Positions 1-9,914 are shown, numbered from the stretch's first letter. The stretch is 64,000 bases of DNA from Hydrogenophaga sp. (GCF_011390835.1 NZ_JAABRQ010000001.1:124001-188000), one strand, 5' to 3'. Made by a program: numbers and translations. Notes: generated by a model from the letters alone, not told the origin.

Positions 1-1
1 G

Positions 2-448
2 CTCAAGATGCCGATTTTCGGTACCTTGGTGGAGAAGTCGGTGATCGCCCGCTGGACGCGCACCTTGGCTACCATGTTTGCGGCAGGTGTGCCTTTGGTG
101 GAAGCGCTGGACTCTGTGGGGGGTGCTTCCGGTAACTCGGTCTATGCGATTGCCACCGAAAAGATTCAGCAGGAAGTGTCCACTGGCACCAGCCTGACCA
201 ATGCGATGACCAACGCCAATATTTTCCCGTCGATGGTGCTGCAGATGTGCGCCATCGGCGAAGAATCGGGCTCCATCGATCACATGCTGGGCAAAGCTGC
301 GGATTTCTACGAAGCCGAGGTCGATGACATGGTGGCTGGCATCTCGAGCCTGATGGAGCCCATCATCATCGTTATCCTGGGCACCATCATCGGTGGCATC
401 GTGGTCTCGATGTACCTGCCTATCTTCAAACTGGGTCAGGTCGTCTGA
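2..448 (+). CDS. pilC: Type IV pilus inner-membrane platform protein PilC (C-terminal part; gene starts before the window)
   Basis: The reading frame is open from the left edge, so this is the C-terminal part of a longer gene and the first Met at base 8 is internal. The roughly 148 visible residues match the second T2SSF (GspF/PilC) domain: an amphipathic region with a conserved 'CAIGEESGSIDHML' segment, then a hydrophobic helix near the end (EPIIIVILGTIIGGIVVSMY). PilC is the cytoplasmic-membrane platform that couples the PilB/PilT motor ATPases to pilin assembly. Its stop overlaps the pilD start (TGATG), giving the usual pilC-pilD order. A GspF homologue is the alternative, but the pilMNOPQ operon elsewhere in the window favours pili. 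Confidence 0.9.
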   Translation, partial: LKMPIFGTLVEKSVIARWTRTLATMFAAGVPLVEALDSVGGASGNSVYAIATEKIQQEVSTGTSLTNAMTNANIFPSMVLQMCAIGEESGSIDHMLGKAADFYEAEVDDMVAGISSLMEPIIIVILGTIIGGIVVSMYLPIFKLGQVV

Positions 449-1305
449 TGCCCTCACCTGAGGTGGTGGACGCAGCGTTGCTGGGTCTGCTGGGACTACT
501 GGTGGGCAGTTTTCTCAATGTCGTGATTCACCGGCTACCCAAGATGATGGAGCAACGCTGGGCTGCCGAATGTGCCGAGTTCAGCCGTGCTGGCGATGCC
601 CCTGCGCCGGAGGTACCCGCTGAGCGCTTCAACCTGCTGGTGCCGCGTTCTCGTTGCCCCCACTGCGGCCACCAGATTCGATGGTTCGAAAACATCCCTG
701 CAATCAGCTATGCAGTACTCCGCGGGCGTTGCCACGGTTGTGCCGCGCCCATCAGCCTGCGATACCCAGCGGTGGAACTGATCTGCGCCGCGCTGTTTGC
801 CTGGTGCGGATGGCACTGGGGACTGGACTGGGAGGCGCTGATTTGGAGCGGATTCGCCGCCGCCCTGCTGACGCTGGCCTGCATCGACTGGGACACCACC
901 CTGCTACCAGATGACATCACGCTGCCCCTGCTCTGGGCCGGCTTGTGCGCAGCTGGCCTCGGGCTGATCGATACGCTGCTCACCAGCTCGCTTTGGGGTG
1001 CTGTGGCCGGCTACCTCTCGCTCTGGCTCGTGTACTGGGCCTTCAAGCTGGTGACCGGCAAGGAAGGCATGGGCTATGGTGACTTCAAACTGTTTGCGGC
1101 CCTGGGCGCTTGGCTGGGTTGGCAGGCCCTGATTCCGGTGATCCTCATGGCATCGGTCATCGGGGCCGTGGTCGGTATTGCCATCAAGGTTTTCGGCAGT
1201 CTGCGCGAGGGTGGCTACGTGCCTTTCGGCCCGTTCCTGGCCTTGGCAGGCCTTACCGCCATGGTTTTTGGCGCCTCCTCGATCCTGGCGGTCATCGGCC
1301 TGTGA
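448..1305 (+). CDS. pilD: Prepilin leader peptidase/N-methyltransferase PilD
   Basis: This integral membrane aspartic protease (family A24) cleaves the type III signal of prepilins and methylates the new N-terminus. The 285-residue length is typical. The N-terminal domain carries the two CxxC pairs of a zinc site (CPHCG and CHGC, about residues 71-99). The catalytic aspartates lie in CIDWDTTLLPDD and in the GxGD motif GYGDFK. Several hydrophobic membrane segments are visible. The start overlaps the pilC stop by one base, and coaE follows 26 bases after the stop, so the genes look co-transcribed. Confidence 0.96.
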   Translation: MPSPEVVDAALLGLLGLLVGSFLNVVIHRLPKMMEQRWAAECAEFSRAGDAPAPEVPAERFNLLVPRSRCPHCGHQIRWFENIPAISYAVLRGRCHGCAAPISLRYPAVELICAALFAWCGWHWGLDWEALIWSGFAAALLTLACIDWDTTLLPDDITLPLLWAGLCAAGLGLIDTLLTSSLWGAVAGYLSLWLVYWAFKLVTGKEGMGYGDFKLFAALGAWLGWQALIPVILMASVIGAVVGIAIKVFGSLREGGYVPFGPFLALAGLTAMVFGASSILAVIGL

Positions 1306-1331
1306 GTCCCTCGCCGGCCCGCTGTCACAAG

Positions 1332-1919
1332 ATGCGGCTCGGTCTCACCGGCGGCATCGGCAGCGGCAAGAGTACCGTCGCCCGCATGCTGCAGGATCTG
1401 GGCACTGCCCTCATTGATGCCGACGCCATCGCGCGCGCCTGCACTGAACCCGGCGGCACGGGCCTTGCGGCGATTGCACAGCGCTTCGGGCCGGATGCCC
1501 TGGCGCCTGACGGCGCCCTGGACCGCGAACGCATGCGCTCGCGCATCTTCGAGCAACCCGAACTCAGACAGGCGCTGGAGTCCATCGTGCATCCGCTGGT
1601 GGCCGAGGAGATTCGCCGGCAGGCTGCCGCTGCGGTTGCTCCCTGCATCGTGTTCGACATCCCGCTGCTCGTCGAATCGCCCCGATGGCGGATTCAACTC
1701 GACCGAGTGGTGGTGGTCGACTGCCTGCCTGCCACCCAAATCGCCCGCGTGCAGACCCGCAGCGGCTGGGCCATCGAGACGGTCGAAGCGGCTATGCGCA
1801 GCCAGTGCTCACGCGAGCGACGGCTGGCCGCGGCCGACGCATTCATCTTCAACGATGGCGTGAGCCTGGATCAGCTGCAACGGCTCGTGACCCAGATGGC
1901 GCGCAGGTTCGGGCTATGA
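1332..1919 (+). CDS. coaE: Dephospho-CoA kinase
   Basis: CoaE phosphorylates the 3'-hydroxyl of dephospho-CoA with ATP, the last step of coenzyme A synthesis. From the chosen ATG the protein begins MRLGLTGGIGSGKST, placing the P-loop right at the N-terminus as in the family, and it is 195 residues long (usual about 200). The frame stays open upstream to 1110, but that stretch overlaps pilD in another frame and has no family similarity, so the later start is preferred. The pilD-coaE-zapD-yacG order is common in beta- and gammaproteobacteria. Confidence 0.96.
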   Translation: MRLGLTGGIGSGKSTVARMLQDLGTALIDADAIARACTEPGGTGLAAIAQRFGPDALAPDGALDRERMRSRIFEQPELRQALESIVHPLVAEEIRRQAAAAVAPCIVFDIPLLVESPRWRIQLDRVVVVDCLPATQIARVQTRSGWAIETVEAAMRSQCSRERRLAAADAFIFNDGVSLDQLQRLVTQMARRFGL

Positions 1920-1970
1920 TGAAAGTCTTGCCTGTTGCTTTGTCCCCCTACCGTTAGTCCACGCCGCCCT

Positions 1971-2726
1971 GTGATCCTTTACGAATACCCGTTCAACGAG
2001 CGCATACGCACCTACCTCCGACTCGAGCAGTTGTTTCGACGGCTGGGTGAACTGGTTCCGCGTAACCATCCGCTCGATCACCACTACGCTATCCAGACTA
2101 TCTTTGAGATCATGGACGTAGCCTCACGCGCCGACATGAAGTCCGACGTGCTCAAGGACATCGACCGCCAGAAGGCCCAGCTCAACAGCTACCGCGGCAA
2201 CCCAGCCATTTCCGAGCAGGCTCTGGACGAGATCATTGCCCAGCTGGACGACTGCTTCTCGCAGCTCAACCAGCTCAACGGCAAGACCGGTCAGTCGCTG
2301 ACCGAAAACGACTGGCTCATGAGCATCCGCAGCCGCATTGGCATTCCGGGCGGCACCTGCGAATTCGATCTCCCGGCGTACTTCGACTGGCAGCACCACC
2401 AGGTCGAACAGCGTCAAGCCGATCTGGAGCGCTGGATTGCCCCTTTGTCACCGCTGGCCGAGTCCATCGTGCTCCTGCTCAAGATGCTGCGCGACTCCGG
2501 ATCGCCGCAAAAAGTGGTGGCACCCGCCGGCCAGTACCAGCAGAACCTGCCGCAGGGCCGTACGTTTCAGTTGCTGCGCCTGCGCATCGATCCGCAGGCC
2601 GGCTGGATCCCCGAGATCAGTGGCAACCGCCTGATGATGTCAGTGCGCCTGATGCGCCACGGCGAAGACGACCGCCTGCATCCAGCACAGGAAGACGCCG
2701 CGTTTGAGCTGACGCTCTGCGCCTGA
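1971..2726 (+). CDS. zapD: Cell division protein ZapD (Z-ring associated)
   Basis: ZapD cross-links FtsZ filaments and stabilises the Z-ring at midcell. The protein starts (M)ILYEYPFNERIRTYLRLEQLF, the characteristic opening of the family (formerly YacF/DUF1342), and is 251 residues long. The GTG at 1971 is chosen because this conserved opening begins there; an upstream TTG at 1935 would add twelve residues with no family similarity. The mostly helical, charged sequence has no membrane segment. It lies between coaE and yacG, as in Escherichia coli. Confidence 0.95.
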   Translation: MILYEYPFNERIRTYLRLEQLFRRLGELVPRNHPLDHHYAIQTIFEIMDVASRADMKSDVLKDIDRQKAQLNSYRGNPAISEQALDEIIAQLDDCFSQLNQLNGKTGQSLTENDWLMSIRSRIGIPGGTCEFDLPAYFDWQHHQVEQRQADLERWIAPLSPLAESIVLLLKMLRDSGSPQKVVAPAGQYQQNLPQGRTFQLLRLRIDPQAGWIPEISGNRLMMSVRLMRHGEDDRLHPAQEDAAFELTLCA

Positions 2727-2733
2727 GGTCTGC

Positions 2734-2940
2734 GTGCCTGACCAGAAGCCTGGCTCTGTACCTGCAAGGACGGTTCGTTGCCCGGCCTGCGGCGGCCCCA
2801 GCCGTTACGCACCCGACAACCCCTACCGGCCGTTCTGCGGCGAACGATGCAAGCAGCACGATCTGGGTGCCTGGGCTAGCGAACGCTTTGCCTTGCCCGA
2901 GCAGACGCCCGACACCGATCCGGAACTCGAGCGGACTTAA
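2734..2940 (+). CDS. yacG: DNA gyrase inhibitor YacG (small zinc protein)
   Basis: YacG is a small zinc-finger protein that binds GyrB and blocks DNA binding by gyrase. The 68-residue product has the conserved zinc tetrad CPACG...FCGERCK (four cysteines, about residues 17-37) and the downstream DLGAWASE segment. Translation starts at a GTG 8 bases after the zapD stop. Its TAA overlaps the mutT stop of the opposite strand, so the two operons converge with no space between them. Confidence 0.94.
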   Translation: MPDQKPGSVPARTVRCPACGGPSRYAPDNPYRPFCGERCKQHDLGAWASERFALPEQTPDTDPELERT

Positions 2941-3386
2941 ACCGCTTCTTCAGCGAGCCAGGCCAGCACGGGCACAGTCCCCGGCAATACCGGTTCACAT
3001 TGCACCGGCAGACACTCCCAGCGGAAGGCCTGCCCCTCCCGCATCTGCAGCTCGCCCTGCCAGTCCAGAACTTTGCAAAAATGCAGGCGCACCAGCGCAT
3101 GTGGATAGTCCACCAGCTCGTCGCGCCAAGGGTGAACAGGTCCGATGGTCACACCGATTTCTTCCTGCAGCTCCCGGCGCAAGGCCTGCTCCACATTTTC
3201 GCCAGCCTCCAACTTGCCGCCGGGGAACTCCCAGTAGCCCGCGTAGACCTTGCCAGGCGGGCGAGAGGTCAGCAGAAACGAGCCATCTCTGGCGATCAAC
3301 ACACCGACGGCCACATCGACCACCGGGCGGTCTTGCGGGGACTGCCGCGCTTGGTCGGCATCGACCACCAGCACTGGGCTGTTCAT
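2937..3386 (-). CDS. mutT: Nudix hydrolase, MutT-type (8-oxo-dGTP diphosphatase)
   Basis: MutT removes oxidised dGTP from the nucleotide pool and prevents A:T to C:G transversions. The 149-residue protein contains a complete Nudix box, GGKLEAGENVEQALRRELQEEIGV in two adjoining parts (G-x5-E-x7-RE-x2-EE-x-G), preceded by the usual PPGKVYAGYWEFPGG stretch. The start codon directly abuts the stop of the upstream ATPase gene, so translation is probably coupled. Sequence alone does not prove 8-oxo-dGTP specificity, although the fold assignment is secure. Confidence 0.9.
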   Translation of the reverse strand: MNSPVLVVDADQARQSPQDRPVVDVAVGVLIARDGSFLLTSRPPGKVYAGYWEFPGGKLEAGENVEQALRRELQEEIGVTIGPVHPWRDELVDYPHALVRLHFCKVLDWQGELQMREGQAFRWECLPVQCEPVLPGTVPVLAWLAEEAV

Positions 3387-4265
3387 TCAAGCGCGGATGG
3401 CGTGGGTGCCCGCGTAGTCGCGTGCAAACTGATAAGCCACACGCCCGCTGCGTGAGCCGCGCTCCAGCGCCCACACCAGCGCCTGCGGTCTTGCGCGCTC
3501 GATGTCAGCGGCTGGCATCGCGAACGACTCCAGCCACTTCGCCACGATCGCCAGGTACTCGTCCTGGCTGAAGGGGTAAAAGCTGACCCACAAGCCGAAG
3601 CGCTCGGACAGCGAAATTTTCTCCTCCACCACCTCACCAGGATGCACCTCGCCATCGGCGGTGTGGGTATAGCTGAGGTTTTCCTTCATGTACTCGGGCA
3701 GCAAGTGGCGCCGGTTGCTGGTAGCACAAATCAGCACGTTGTGCCCGGCGGCCGAAACCGATCCATCGAGCACCGACTTCAGCGCCTTGTAGCCCGATTC
3801 ACCGTCTTCGAAACTCAAGTCGTCACAAAAGACTATGAAACGCTCGGGCCGATCAGCCACCACATCGACGATGTCAGGCAGGTCCACCAAGTCGGCCTTG
3901 TCGACCTCGATCAGCCGCAGACCAAGGGCGCTGTACTCGTGCAGGCAGGCCTTGATCAAAGACGATTTGCCAGTGCCTCGCGCGCCGGTCAGCAGCACGT
4001 TGTTGGCCGGCAGGCCTTGCACAAATTGCTGCGTGTTGCGCTGAATCTTTTCCTTCTGGCCATCGATTTCCTGCAGGTCGATGAGCCGCATTGGCGCCAC
4101 ATGGCGCACCGGCTCCAGCACGCCGTGACCGCTGCTGCGCTTGCGGTAGCGAAACGCCACCGAGGCCGACCAGTCGGGCGCACCCAGCGCCTGAGGCAGC
4201 ACGGCTTCAATGCGATCGATCAGTTGCTCAGCACGAGCCAGCAATCGCTCCAGCGCAGCACTCAT
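3387..4265 (-). CDS. DUF815-family AAA+ ATPase of unknown function
   Basis: This is a 292-residue P-loop ATPase. It has a Walker A motif GARGTGKSS (residues 94-102), a Walker B-like stretch [12 protein letters not shown], and a sensor-like [12 protein letters not shown]. The arrangement corresponds to DUF815, a widespread bacterial family related to AAA+ proteins with no established role. The chosen ATG overlaps the argJ stop as ATGA; the frame is open further upstream, but that part lies inside argJ. It sits between argJ and mutT on one strand with no gaps. No membrane segment or DNA-binding domain is visible, and I infer no function beyond ATP-dependent action. Confidence 0.88.
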   Translation of the reverse strand: MSAALERLLARAEQLIDRIEAVLPQALGAPDWSASVAFRYRKRSSGHGVLEPVRHVAPMRLIDLQEIDGQKEKIQRNTQQFVQGLPANNVLLTGARGTGKSSLIKACLHEYSALGLRLIEVDKADLVDLPDIVDVVADRPERFIVFCDDLSFEDGESGYKALKSVLDGSVSAAGHNVLICATSNRRHLLPEYMKENLSYTHTADGEVHPGEVVEEKISLSERFGLWVSFYPFSQDEYLAIVAKWLESFAMPAADIERARPQALVWALERGSRSGRVAYQFARDYAGTHAIRA

Positions 4266-5509
4266 GATCGGTAGTCTGCGTTGATGGTCACGTAATCGTG
4301 GCTGAAATCGCAGGTCCAAACGGTCTCGACCGCCTTGCCGCGGCCCAGGCCGATGCACACCAGGATCTCGGCTTGCTTCATCACGCGTTGGCCGTCTTCT
4401 TCGCGGTAGTCAGGGTGACGTCCACCGCGGGTGACCACATGCACATCGCCCAGGTGCAAGTCAATCCCGTTCACATCCAGATCGGTGATGCCGGCGTAGC
4501 CGACCGCCGCCAGAATGCGCCCCAGGTTCGGATCGCTGGCGAAGAAGGCCGTTTTGACCAGCGGCGACTGCGCCACTGCATAAGCCGCCAACAGACACTC
4601 GGCGCTGTCACGCCCGCCTTCCACACGAACGGTGATGAACTTGGTGGCGCCCTCACCGTCACGCACGATGGCATGCGCCAGCCGCTGGGCCACCGGCGCC
4701 AGCGCATTCAGCAAGGCCCGTCCCACAGCGCTGTCGAGATCAGTCACAGTCGGATGGCCAGCGCGGCCTGTGGCAATGACCACGAAGCAGTCGTTGGTGC
4801 TGGTGTCACCATCGACCGTCACGCGGTTGAACGACACATCGGCCAGGCGGCGCGCAAGTGTGCTCATCAGTTCAGGTGCGACGCAGGCGTCGGTCGCCAG
4901 AAAGCCGAGCATGGTGGCCATGTTGGGCCGAATCATGCCAGCGCCTTTGGCGATGCCCGTGGCGTGCACGGTGCGCCCGCCAATCTCGAACGAATGGCTC
5001 ACCGCTTTGGGCACCGTGTCGGTCGTCATGATGCCGGTGGCGGCATCCAGCCAGCGTTCACCTGTGGCCATCGGGCCTTGTGCAGCCGAGGTCACTGCCG
5101 CGGGCAAGCCGGCAATCAGCCGGTCCACCGGCAGGGGCTCCATGATCACGCCGGTGGAGAACGGCAACACCTGCTCATGAGCCAGATTCAGGGCGCGGGC
5201 CAAGGCGCTGCAAGTCTTCTGCGCATCCGCCAGTCCTGGCTCACCGGTACCGGCGTTAGCGTTGCCGGTGTTGATGACCAGAGCCCGGATGCCCAGCTTC
5301 GAGGTCAGGTGCTGGCGGCAGACTTGCACCGGCGCGGCGGCGTAGCGATTCTGCGTAAACACGGCGCCGACCGCACTGCCCTCGTCGAGTAGAAAAACCG
5401 TGAGATCCTTGCGATTGGCTTTTCGAATGCCAGCTTCAGTCACACCGATGCGAACACCGGCGATGGCATGCAGATCGGAGGCCTGGGGCATCGGTAACGA
5501 TACGGGCAT
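4262..5509 (-). CDS. argJ: Bifunctional ornithine acetyltransferase / N-acetylglutamate synthase ArgJ
   Basis: ArgJ recycles the acetyl group from N-acetylornithine to glutamate in the cyclic arginine pathway, and in bifunctional forms also uses acetyl-CoA. The precursor is 415 residues and self-cleaves between Ala198 and Thr199 in the motif [14 protein letters not shown]; Thr199 becomes the catalytic N-terminal residue of the beta chain. Upstream conserved stretches ([21 protein letters not shown]) are intact. The ATG at 5509 has a GGAAG ribosome site about six bases before it; a longer open frame upstream shows no similarity. Whether it is mono- or bifunctional cannot be decided by eye. Confidence 0.95.
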   Translation of the reverse strand: MPVSLPMPQASDLHAIAGVRIGVTEAGIRKANRKDLTVFLLDEGSAVGAVFTQNRYAAAPVQVCRQHLTSKLGIRALVINTGNANAGTGEPGLADAQKTCSALARALNLAHEQVLPFSTGVIMEPLPVDRLIAGLPAAVTSAAQGPMATGERWLDAATGIMTTDTVPKAVSHSFEIGGRTVHATGIAKGAGMIRPNMATMLGFLATDACVAPELMSTLARRLADVSFNRVTVDGDTSTNDCFVVIATGRAGHPTVTDLDSAVGRALLNALAPVAQRLAHAIVRDGEGATKFITVRVEGGRDSAECLLAAYAVAQSPLVKTAFFASDPNLGRILAAVGYAGITDLDVNGIDLHLGDVHVVTRGGRHPDYREEDGQRVMKQAEILVCIGLGRGKAVETVWTCDFSHDYVTINADYRS

Positions 5510-5522
5510 GTTGAACTTCCGG

Positions 5523-5544
5523 AAAAATTGGCCCGACTCGGGGC
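5523..5544 (-). terminator. Possible weak terminator between secA and argJ
   Basis: Just after the secA stop, the minus strand reads GCCC-CGAGTC-GGGC followed by CAATTTTT. This is a short four-pair GC hairpin with a five-base T run. The stem is short, and the argJ ribosome site starts immediately after the T run, so it may only attenuate read-through from secA into argJ. Confidence 0.3.
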
Positions 5545-5549
5545 TTAAC

Positions 5550-8294
5550 TCAATCGAGCTTGCCGTGGCAGTGCTTGTATTTCTTGCCACTGCCACAAGG
5601 ACAGGGGTCGTTGCGGCCGACTCGCGGCACTTCGACCACCGCGGCACCACCCTCGCGCACCAACTCTGCGTCGCCGGTCTCATTGGGTGCGGAGTAGGTC
5701 ACGTTAGCGATTTTCTCCGCCCGGTCCTCCAGCTGCTGAGCGGCCTCGCTCACCTGCTCGGGAGACTGCACGCGCACATTCATCAGAATGCGCGTCACGT
5801 CGTTTTTGACGCTGTCGAGCAACTGACCAAACAGCACAAAGGCTTCGCGCTTGTACTCCTGCTTGGGCTGCTTCTGCGCATAGCCGCGAAGGTGAATACC
5901 CTGGCGCAGGTAATCGAGCGCAGACAGGTGCTCACGCCACTGGCCGTCGATGGTCTGCAACAGCACGACGCGCTCGAAGTTAGTAAAGTTGTCTTCGCCC
6001 ACTTGGGCGACCTTCGCATCGAAGACCACCTTGGCCGCTGCGATCACGCGCTCGGCGATCTCTTCGGCGTCGATGGACTCGGCATCGGACACCCAGGAGG
6101 CCACCGGCACGTCGACCGCCCACTCTTCGCGCAGCACCTTTTCAAGCCCAGGCAGATCCCATTGCTCTTCCACACTGCCCTCTGGCACAAACTGGTGCAC
6201 AAGGTCTAAAAAGCAGCCTTCGCGCAGCGCATCGATCTGCGCCCGCAGGCTTTGCGCGTCCAGAATGTCGTTGCGCTGCTGGTAGATCACCTTGCGCTGA
6301 TCGTTCGACACATCGTCGTACTCCAGCAGCTGTTTGCGCACATCAAAATTGCGGGCCTCCACCTTGCGCTGGGCACTTTCGATGCTGCGCGTGACGATGC
6401 CTGCCTCGATGGCCTCGCCCTCGGGCATCTTCAGCCGCTCCATGATGGCGCGCACTTTGTCGCCCGCGAAGATGCGCATCAGCGAGTCGTCCAGGCTCAG
6501 ATAAAAGCGAGAGGAGCCAGGGTCACCCTGGCGCCCTGAGCGACCTCGCAGCTGGTTGTCGATGCGCCGACTTTCGTGGCGCTCGGTCGCGATGATGCGC
6601 AGGCCACCCAGGGCCTTGACCTTGTCGTGATCCTGCTGCCACTGGTGGCGCAACTCATCGGCGCGCCGGGCACGGGTGACGTCGTCGATCGACACGTCAC
6701 TCTCAATCGCAGCCAGCATCTTTTCCAGGTTGCCACCCAGTACGATGTCGGTGCCGCGACCCGCCATGTTGGTCGCGATGGTGATGGCTCCAGGTCGGCC
6801 AGCCTGCACGATGATGTCGGCCTCGCGCGCATGCTGCTTCGCGTTGAGCACCTCATGCGGCAACTTCTCGGCTGTCAGTAGCTCGGCAATGATTTCGGAG
6901 TTTTCGATCGACGAGGTACCCACCAGCACGGGTTGACCGCGCTCCTGGCATTCTCGGATGTCCTCGATGGCCGCGGCGTATTTTTCTTTGGTGGTCTTGT
7001 AGACGCGATCGAGCTGGTCGGTGCGCTTGCTCGGTCGGTTGGGCGGGATCACCACCGTCTGCAGACCGTAGATTTCCTGGAACTCGTAGGCCTCGGTATC
7101 GGCCGTGCCGGTCATGCCCGAGAGCTTCTTATAAAGGCGGAAGTAGTTCTGGAACGTGATGGAAGCCAGCGTCTGGTTCTCGGGCTGGATCGCCACACCT
7201 TCCTTGGCTTCGACGGCCTGATGCAGGCCATCGCTCCAGCGGCGACCCGTCATCAGGCGCCCGGTAAATTCGTCAACGATCACGATCTCGCCACCCTGAT
7301 TCACATAGTGCTGGTCTCGATGGTAGAGGTGGTGCGCCTTGAGCGAGGTCACGAGGTGGTGCATCAGCGCGATATTGGCCGGGTCGTAGAGCGACGCGCC
7401 TTCGGGCAGCAGCCCTGCCTGTGCAAGCAGCGCCTCCGCCTTTTCATGGCCTTGTTCGGTCATGTGAATGGTGTGCGCCTTCTCGTCCACCGTGAAATCG
7501 CCTGCTTTGATCACGCCCTCGCCAGTGCGCGGGTCAGCCTCGCCTTCCTGCCGCACCAGATTGGGAATCAAGGCCTTGATCGCCATGTAGACCTGTGTCT
7601 GGTCTTCGGCCTGCCCGCTGATGATGAGCGGCGTGCGCGCTTCATCGATCAGGATCGAGTCGACTTCGTCGACGATGGCGAAGTTCAGTCCGCGCTGCAC
7701 CCGGTCGCCTGCCTCGTAAACCATGTTGTCGCGCAGGTAGTCGAAGCCGTATTCGTTGTTGGTGCCGTAGGTGATGTCGGCTTGGTAAGCAGCTTGTTTT
7801 TCCTCGCGGGGGGCCTGTGGCAGGTTGATGCCGACAGTGAGACCCAAAAAGTTGTAAAGCCGGCCCATCCACTGCGCGTCTCGGCTGGCAAGGTAGTCGT
7901 TGACTGTCACCACATGCACACCCTGACCCGTCAGCGCATTAAGGTAGACCGGCAGCGTCGCTGTGAGCGTCTTGCCCTCGCCAGTGCGCATTTCGGCCAC
8001 TTTGCCGTTGTGCAACGCCAGACCACCTACGAGCTGCACGTCGAAGTGGCGCATTTTCATCACGCGCTTGCTGCCTTCGCGCACCACCGCAAAAGCTTCT
8101 GGCAGCAAAGCATCGAGCGTCTCGCCGTCGGCGATGCGGCGTTTGAATGCCTCAGTCTGCCCTCTCAGCTCGTCATCGCTGAGCATCTCAAACTTGGCTT
8201 CAAGGGAATTGATGCGCTCGACGGTCTTGCGGTAGGTTTTGAGCAAACGATCGTTGCTGCTACCGAAAATCTTGGTGAGTATGTTTGTGGCCAT
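5550..8294 (-). CDS. secA: Preprotein translocase ATPase SecA
   Basis: SecA is the ATP-driven motor that pushes unfolded preproteins through SecYEG. The 914-residue protein has every hallmark: Walker A in MRTGEGKT (about residue 102), the DEAD-type box in [16 protein letters not shown], the second helicase half with [11 protein letters not shown] and the R-x-GRQGD-like [12 protein letters not shown]. The C-terminal zinc tail [17 protein letters not shown] binds SecB and lipids. It begins at the ATG in [16 protein letters not shown]. The 181-base upstream region holds a 7-bp-arm inverted repeat (listed separately). Downstream lies argJ on the same strand. Confidence 0.98.
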   Translation of the reverse strand: MATNILTKIFGSSNDRLLKTYRKTVERINSLEAKFEMLSDDELRGQTEAFKRRIADGETLDALLPEAFAVVREGSKRVMKMRHFDVQLVGGLALHNGKVAEMRTGEGKTLTATLPVYLNALTGQGVHVVTVNDYLASRDAQWMGRLYNFLGLTVGINLPQAPREEKQAAYQADITYGTNNEYGFDYLRDNMVYEAGDRVQRGLNFAIVDEVDSILIDEARTPLIISGQAEDQTQVYMAIKALIPNLVRQEGEADPRTGEGVIKAGDFTVDEKAHTIHMTEQGHEKAEALLAQAGLLPEGASLYDPANIALMHHLVTSLKAHHLYHRDQHYVNQGGEIVIVDEFTGRLMTGRRWSDGLHQAVEAKEGVAIQPENQTLASITFQNYFRLYKKLSGMTGTADTEAYEFQEIYGLQTVVIPPNRPSKRTDQLDRVYKTTKEKYAAAIEDIRECQERGQPVLVGTSSIENSEIIAELLTAEKLPHEVLNAKQHAREADIIVQAGRPGAITIATNMAGRGTDIVLGGNLEKMLAAIESDVSIDDVTRARRADELRHQWQQDHDKVKALGGLRIIATERHESRRIDNQLRGRSGRQGDPGSSRFYLSLDDSLMRIFAGDKVRAIMERLKMPEGEAIEAGIVTRSIESAQRKVEARNFDVRKQLLEYDDVSNDQRKVIYQQRNDILDAQSLRAQIDALREGCFLDLVHQFVPEGSVEEQWDLPGLEKVLREEWAVDVPVASWVSDAESIDAEEIAERVIAAAKVVFDAKVAQVGEDNFTNFERVVLLQTIDGQWREHLSALDYLRQGIHLRGYAQKQPKQEYKREAFVLFGQLLDSVKNDVTRILMNVRVQSPEQVSEAAQQLEDRAEKIANVTYSAPNETGDAELVREGGAAVVEVPRVGRNDPCPCGSGKKYKHCHGKLD

Positions 8295-8404
8295 GCGGTC
8301 GGGCCTGAGCCGGGCGCAACAAGCGTCGGACAGACAGATAAGGTGGAGTGCGCCAGCGCACGAAACAAACCCGCTAGCAGGCGGTCAGCCGGCACGTGCG
8401 GACG

Positions 8405-8427
8405 TTTGCTCAGCACTCAAGAGCAAA
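8405..8427. repeat. Perfect 7-bp inverted repeat in the secA upstream region
   Basis: TTTGCTC and GAGCAAA are perfect complements separated by nine bases, about 115 bases before the secA start. There is no T run, so it is not a classical terminator of the M23 gene. It could be an operator or a hairpin in the secA 5' leader. Function is unknown. Confidence 0.4.
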
Positions 8428-8475
8428 GCCGACATTTTACCCGCCGGGCAACGTCCAAATTCGAGCCGCGTCAGC

Positions 8476-9420
8476 TCAGCGCTTGCGAGTGACCGCGGCG
8501 GCCGTCAGCGCTTCGCCCGCGGCGAGGAAAGGTCGCGGATCTTGCGGCACGCCGGAGACCAACACCTCGAAGTGCAGGTGGGGGCCGGTGGATCTCCCAG
8601 TAGAGCCAACTTTGGCGATTTTCTGCCCCCGCTTGACAATGTCGCCGGTCTTGACCAGCACCTCCGACGCATGGGCATACCGGGTGATTAGGTCGTTGCC
8701 GTGGTCGACTTCGACCAGGTTGCCATAGGCATGGTGGTACTCCTGAATGACCACGACGCCCCCTGCAGCGGCCAAGATAGGGGTCCCGGTATCGGCCGGA
8801 AAGTCCAGCCCGGTGTGCAGAGCCGAGCGGCCGGTGATGGGATCGATGCGAAAGCCGAATGGCGAGCCGATGCGCCCTCCCTGCACCGGCTCCTCAGTGG
8901 GCACCAGGCTGCTGCGGATTTTTTGGTCAAACAGGCGTGACTCTACGGCGGTTAGCCAGTCCACGCGGGAGTGGGTGCTCAGGTCCAGTGCATCCATCTC
9001 ACCCTGCAGTTCAGCCATGCTGAGGGTTCGGTCCCCCACCAGCACACCGCCAGATCCGGGCGCCTCGGGAGCCTTCATCTGCTCTGGCTTCAAACCGGCG
9101 AGGCCACCGACCCGCTCTCCGAGCGAATCGATCTGCATCATGCGCGCCTGCATCTCACCCAGTTTGCGCGCCATGGCATCCAGGTTCTCCCGCATGTAGA
9201 GCTCTTTGGAGTCCACATCCCCCTGAGTGACAATGCGCGCCACCGAGCTGAAGCCAGGCCAGCCCTGTCGCACACCTTCGAGAAACACCCAGTGGTAGGT
9301 CGCCACCGAGCCGAACATCAGCAACACCGAGCCCAACAAGCCGGCGCCGATCAGCTTCCACCCGTTGAGGTGCAGCGCCTGGCTTCGTGCGAGCCAAGCA
9401 TCCGTGATAATAATGTGCAC
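8476..9420 (-). CDS. M23-family (LytM) peptidoglycan endopeptidase, membrane anchored
   Basis: M23 zinc peptidases cleave peptide cross-links in peptidoglycan. This 314-residue protein has one N-terminal transmembrane helix (about residues 21-46), a coiled middle region, and a complete C-terminal M23 domain with the metal ligands His202 and Asp206 (HTGLD) and His281/His283 (HLHFEV). All catalytic residues are present, so it is probably active rather than an EnvC-like regulator. The GTG start at 9420 follows a strong AGGAAAGG ribosome site; an upstream in-frame ATG lacks one. It lies between secA and a divergent DUF721 gene. Confidence 0.92.
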   Translation of the reverse strand: MHIIITDAWLARSQALHLNGWKLIGAGLLGSVLLMFGSVATYHWVFLEGVRQGWPGFSSVARIVTQGDVDSKELYMRENLDAMARKLGEMQARMMQIDSLGERVGGLAGLKPEQMKAPEAPGSGGVLVGDRTLSMAELQGEMDALDLSTHSRVDWLTAVESRLFDQKIRSSLVPTEEPVQGGRIGSPFGFRIDPITGRSALHTGLDFPADTGTPILAAAGGVVVIQEYHHAYGNLVEVDHGNDLITRYAHASEVLVKTGDIVKRGQKIAKVGSTGRSTGPHLHFEVLVSGVPQDPRPFLAAGEALTAAAVTRKR

Positions 9421-9467
9421 GATTGACCTTTCCTGTTGGCCCGGCTTGTCGGCCGAGCACTGCATTC

Positions 9468-9785
9468 ATGAGCACAGCATCCCGCCCACCCCTCATGCTC
9501 AGCCTGGAGCAGGCGGTGGATGCGGCGCCGTCGCTGGCTGCCTTGCAGCAGCGCATTCGAGATTCCCAGCGCTATCTGGATCTGGTCAAGCATCTGCTAC
9601 CGGTTTCAATGCGCCCACACGTCCACGCGGGCCCGGTACATGACACCGAATGGTGCCTGCTGGTGGCCAGCGCAGCAGCGTCGACCAAGCTGCGGCAGCT
9701 TGTTCCCAGCTTGCAGCAGGTTTTGACCCAAAACGGAGCGCAGGTTAGCTCAATTCGGATCAAAGTCCAAGCCAAAGGGCGATGA
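9468..9785 (+). CDS. DUF721 (DciA-like) small protein
   Basis: This 105-residue protein has the DUF721 pattern: an N-terminal helical part (LSLEQAVDAAPSLAALQQRI), a central VKHLLPVSMRPHVHAGP segment, and a C-terminal strand-rich tail ending in IRIKVQ. DUF721 includes DciA, the DnaB helicase operator/loader of bacteria that lack DnaC. The helicase role is inferred from the family, and very short betaproteobacterial members are less studied. It diverges from the M23 gene with only 47 bases between start codons, so both promoters must overlap there. An in-frame ATG at 9492 is the alternative start. Confidence 0.75.
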   Translation: MSTASRPPLMLSLEQAVDAAPSLAALQQRIRDSQRYLDLVKHLLPVSMRPHVHAGPVHDTEWCLLVASAAASTKLRQLVPSLQQVLTQNGAQVSSIRIKVQAKGR

Positions 9786-9838
9786 GCGGACGCCTCAGGA
9801 GATGCCCGGAAACAGGCCAAATGCTCATCAAAAGCCCT

Positions 9839-9914
<76 letters not shown>

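Noticed and set aside
6933-8492. A 519-codon plus-strand frame opposite secA
   Set aside because: It is fully antisense to well-conserved SecA coding sequence; the low-complexity translation shows no family features.
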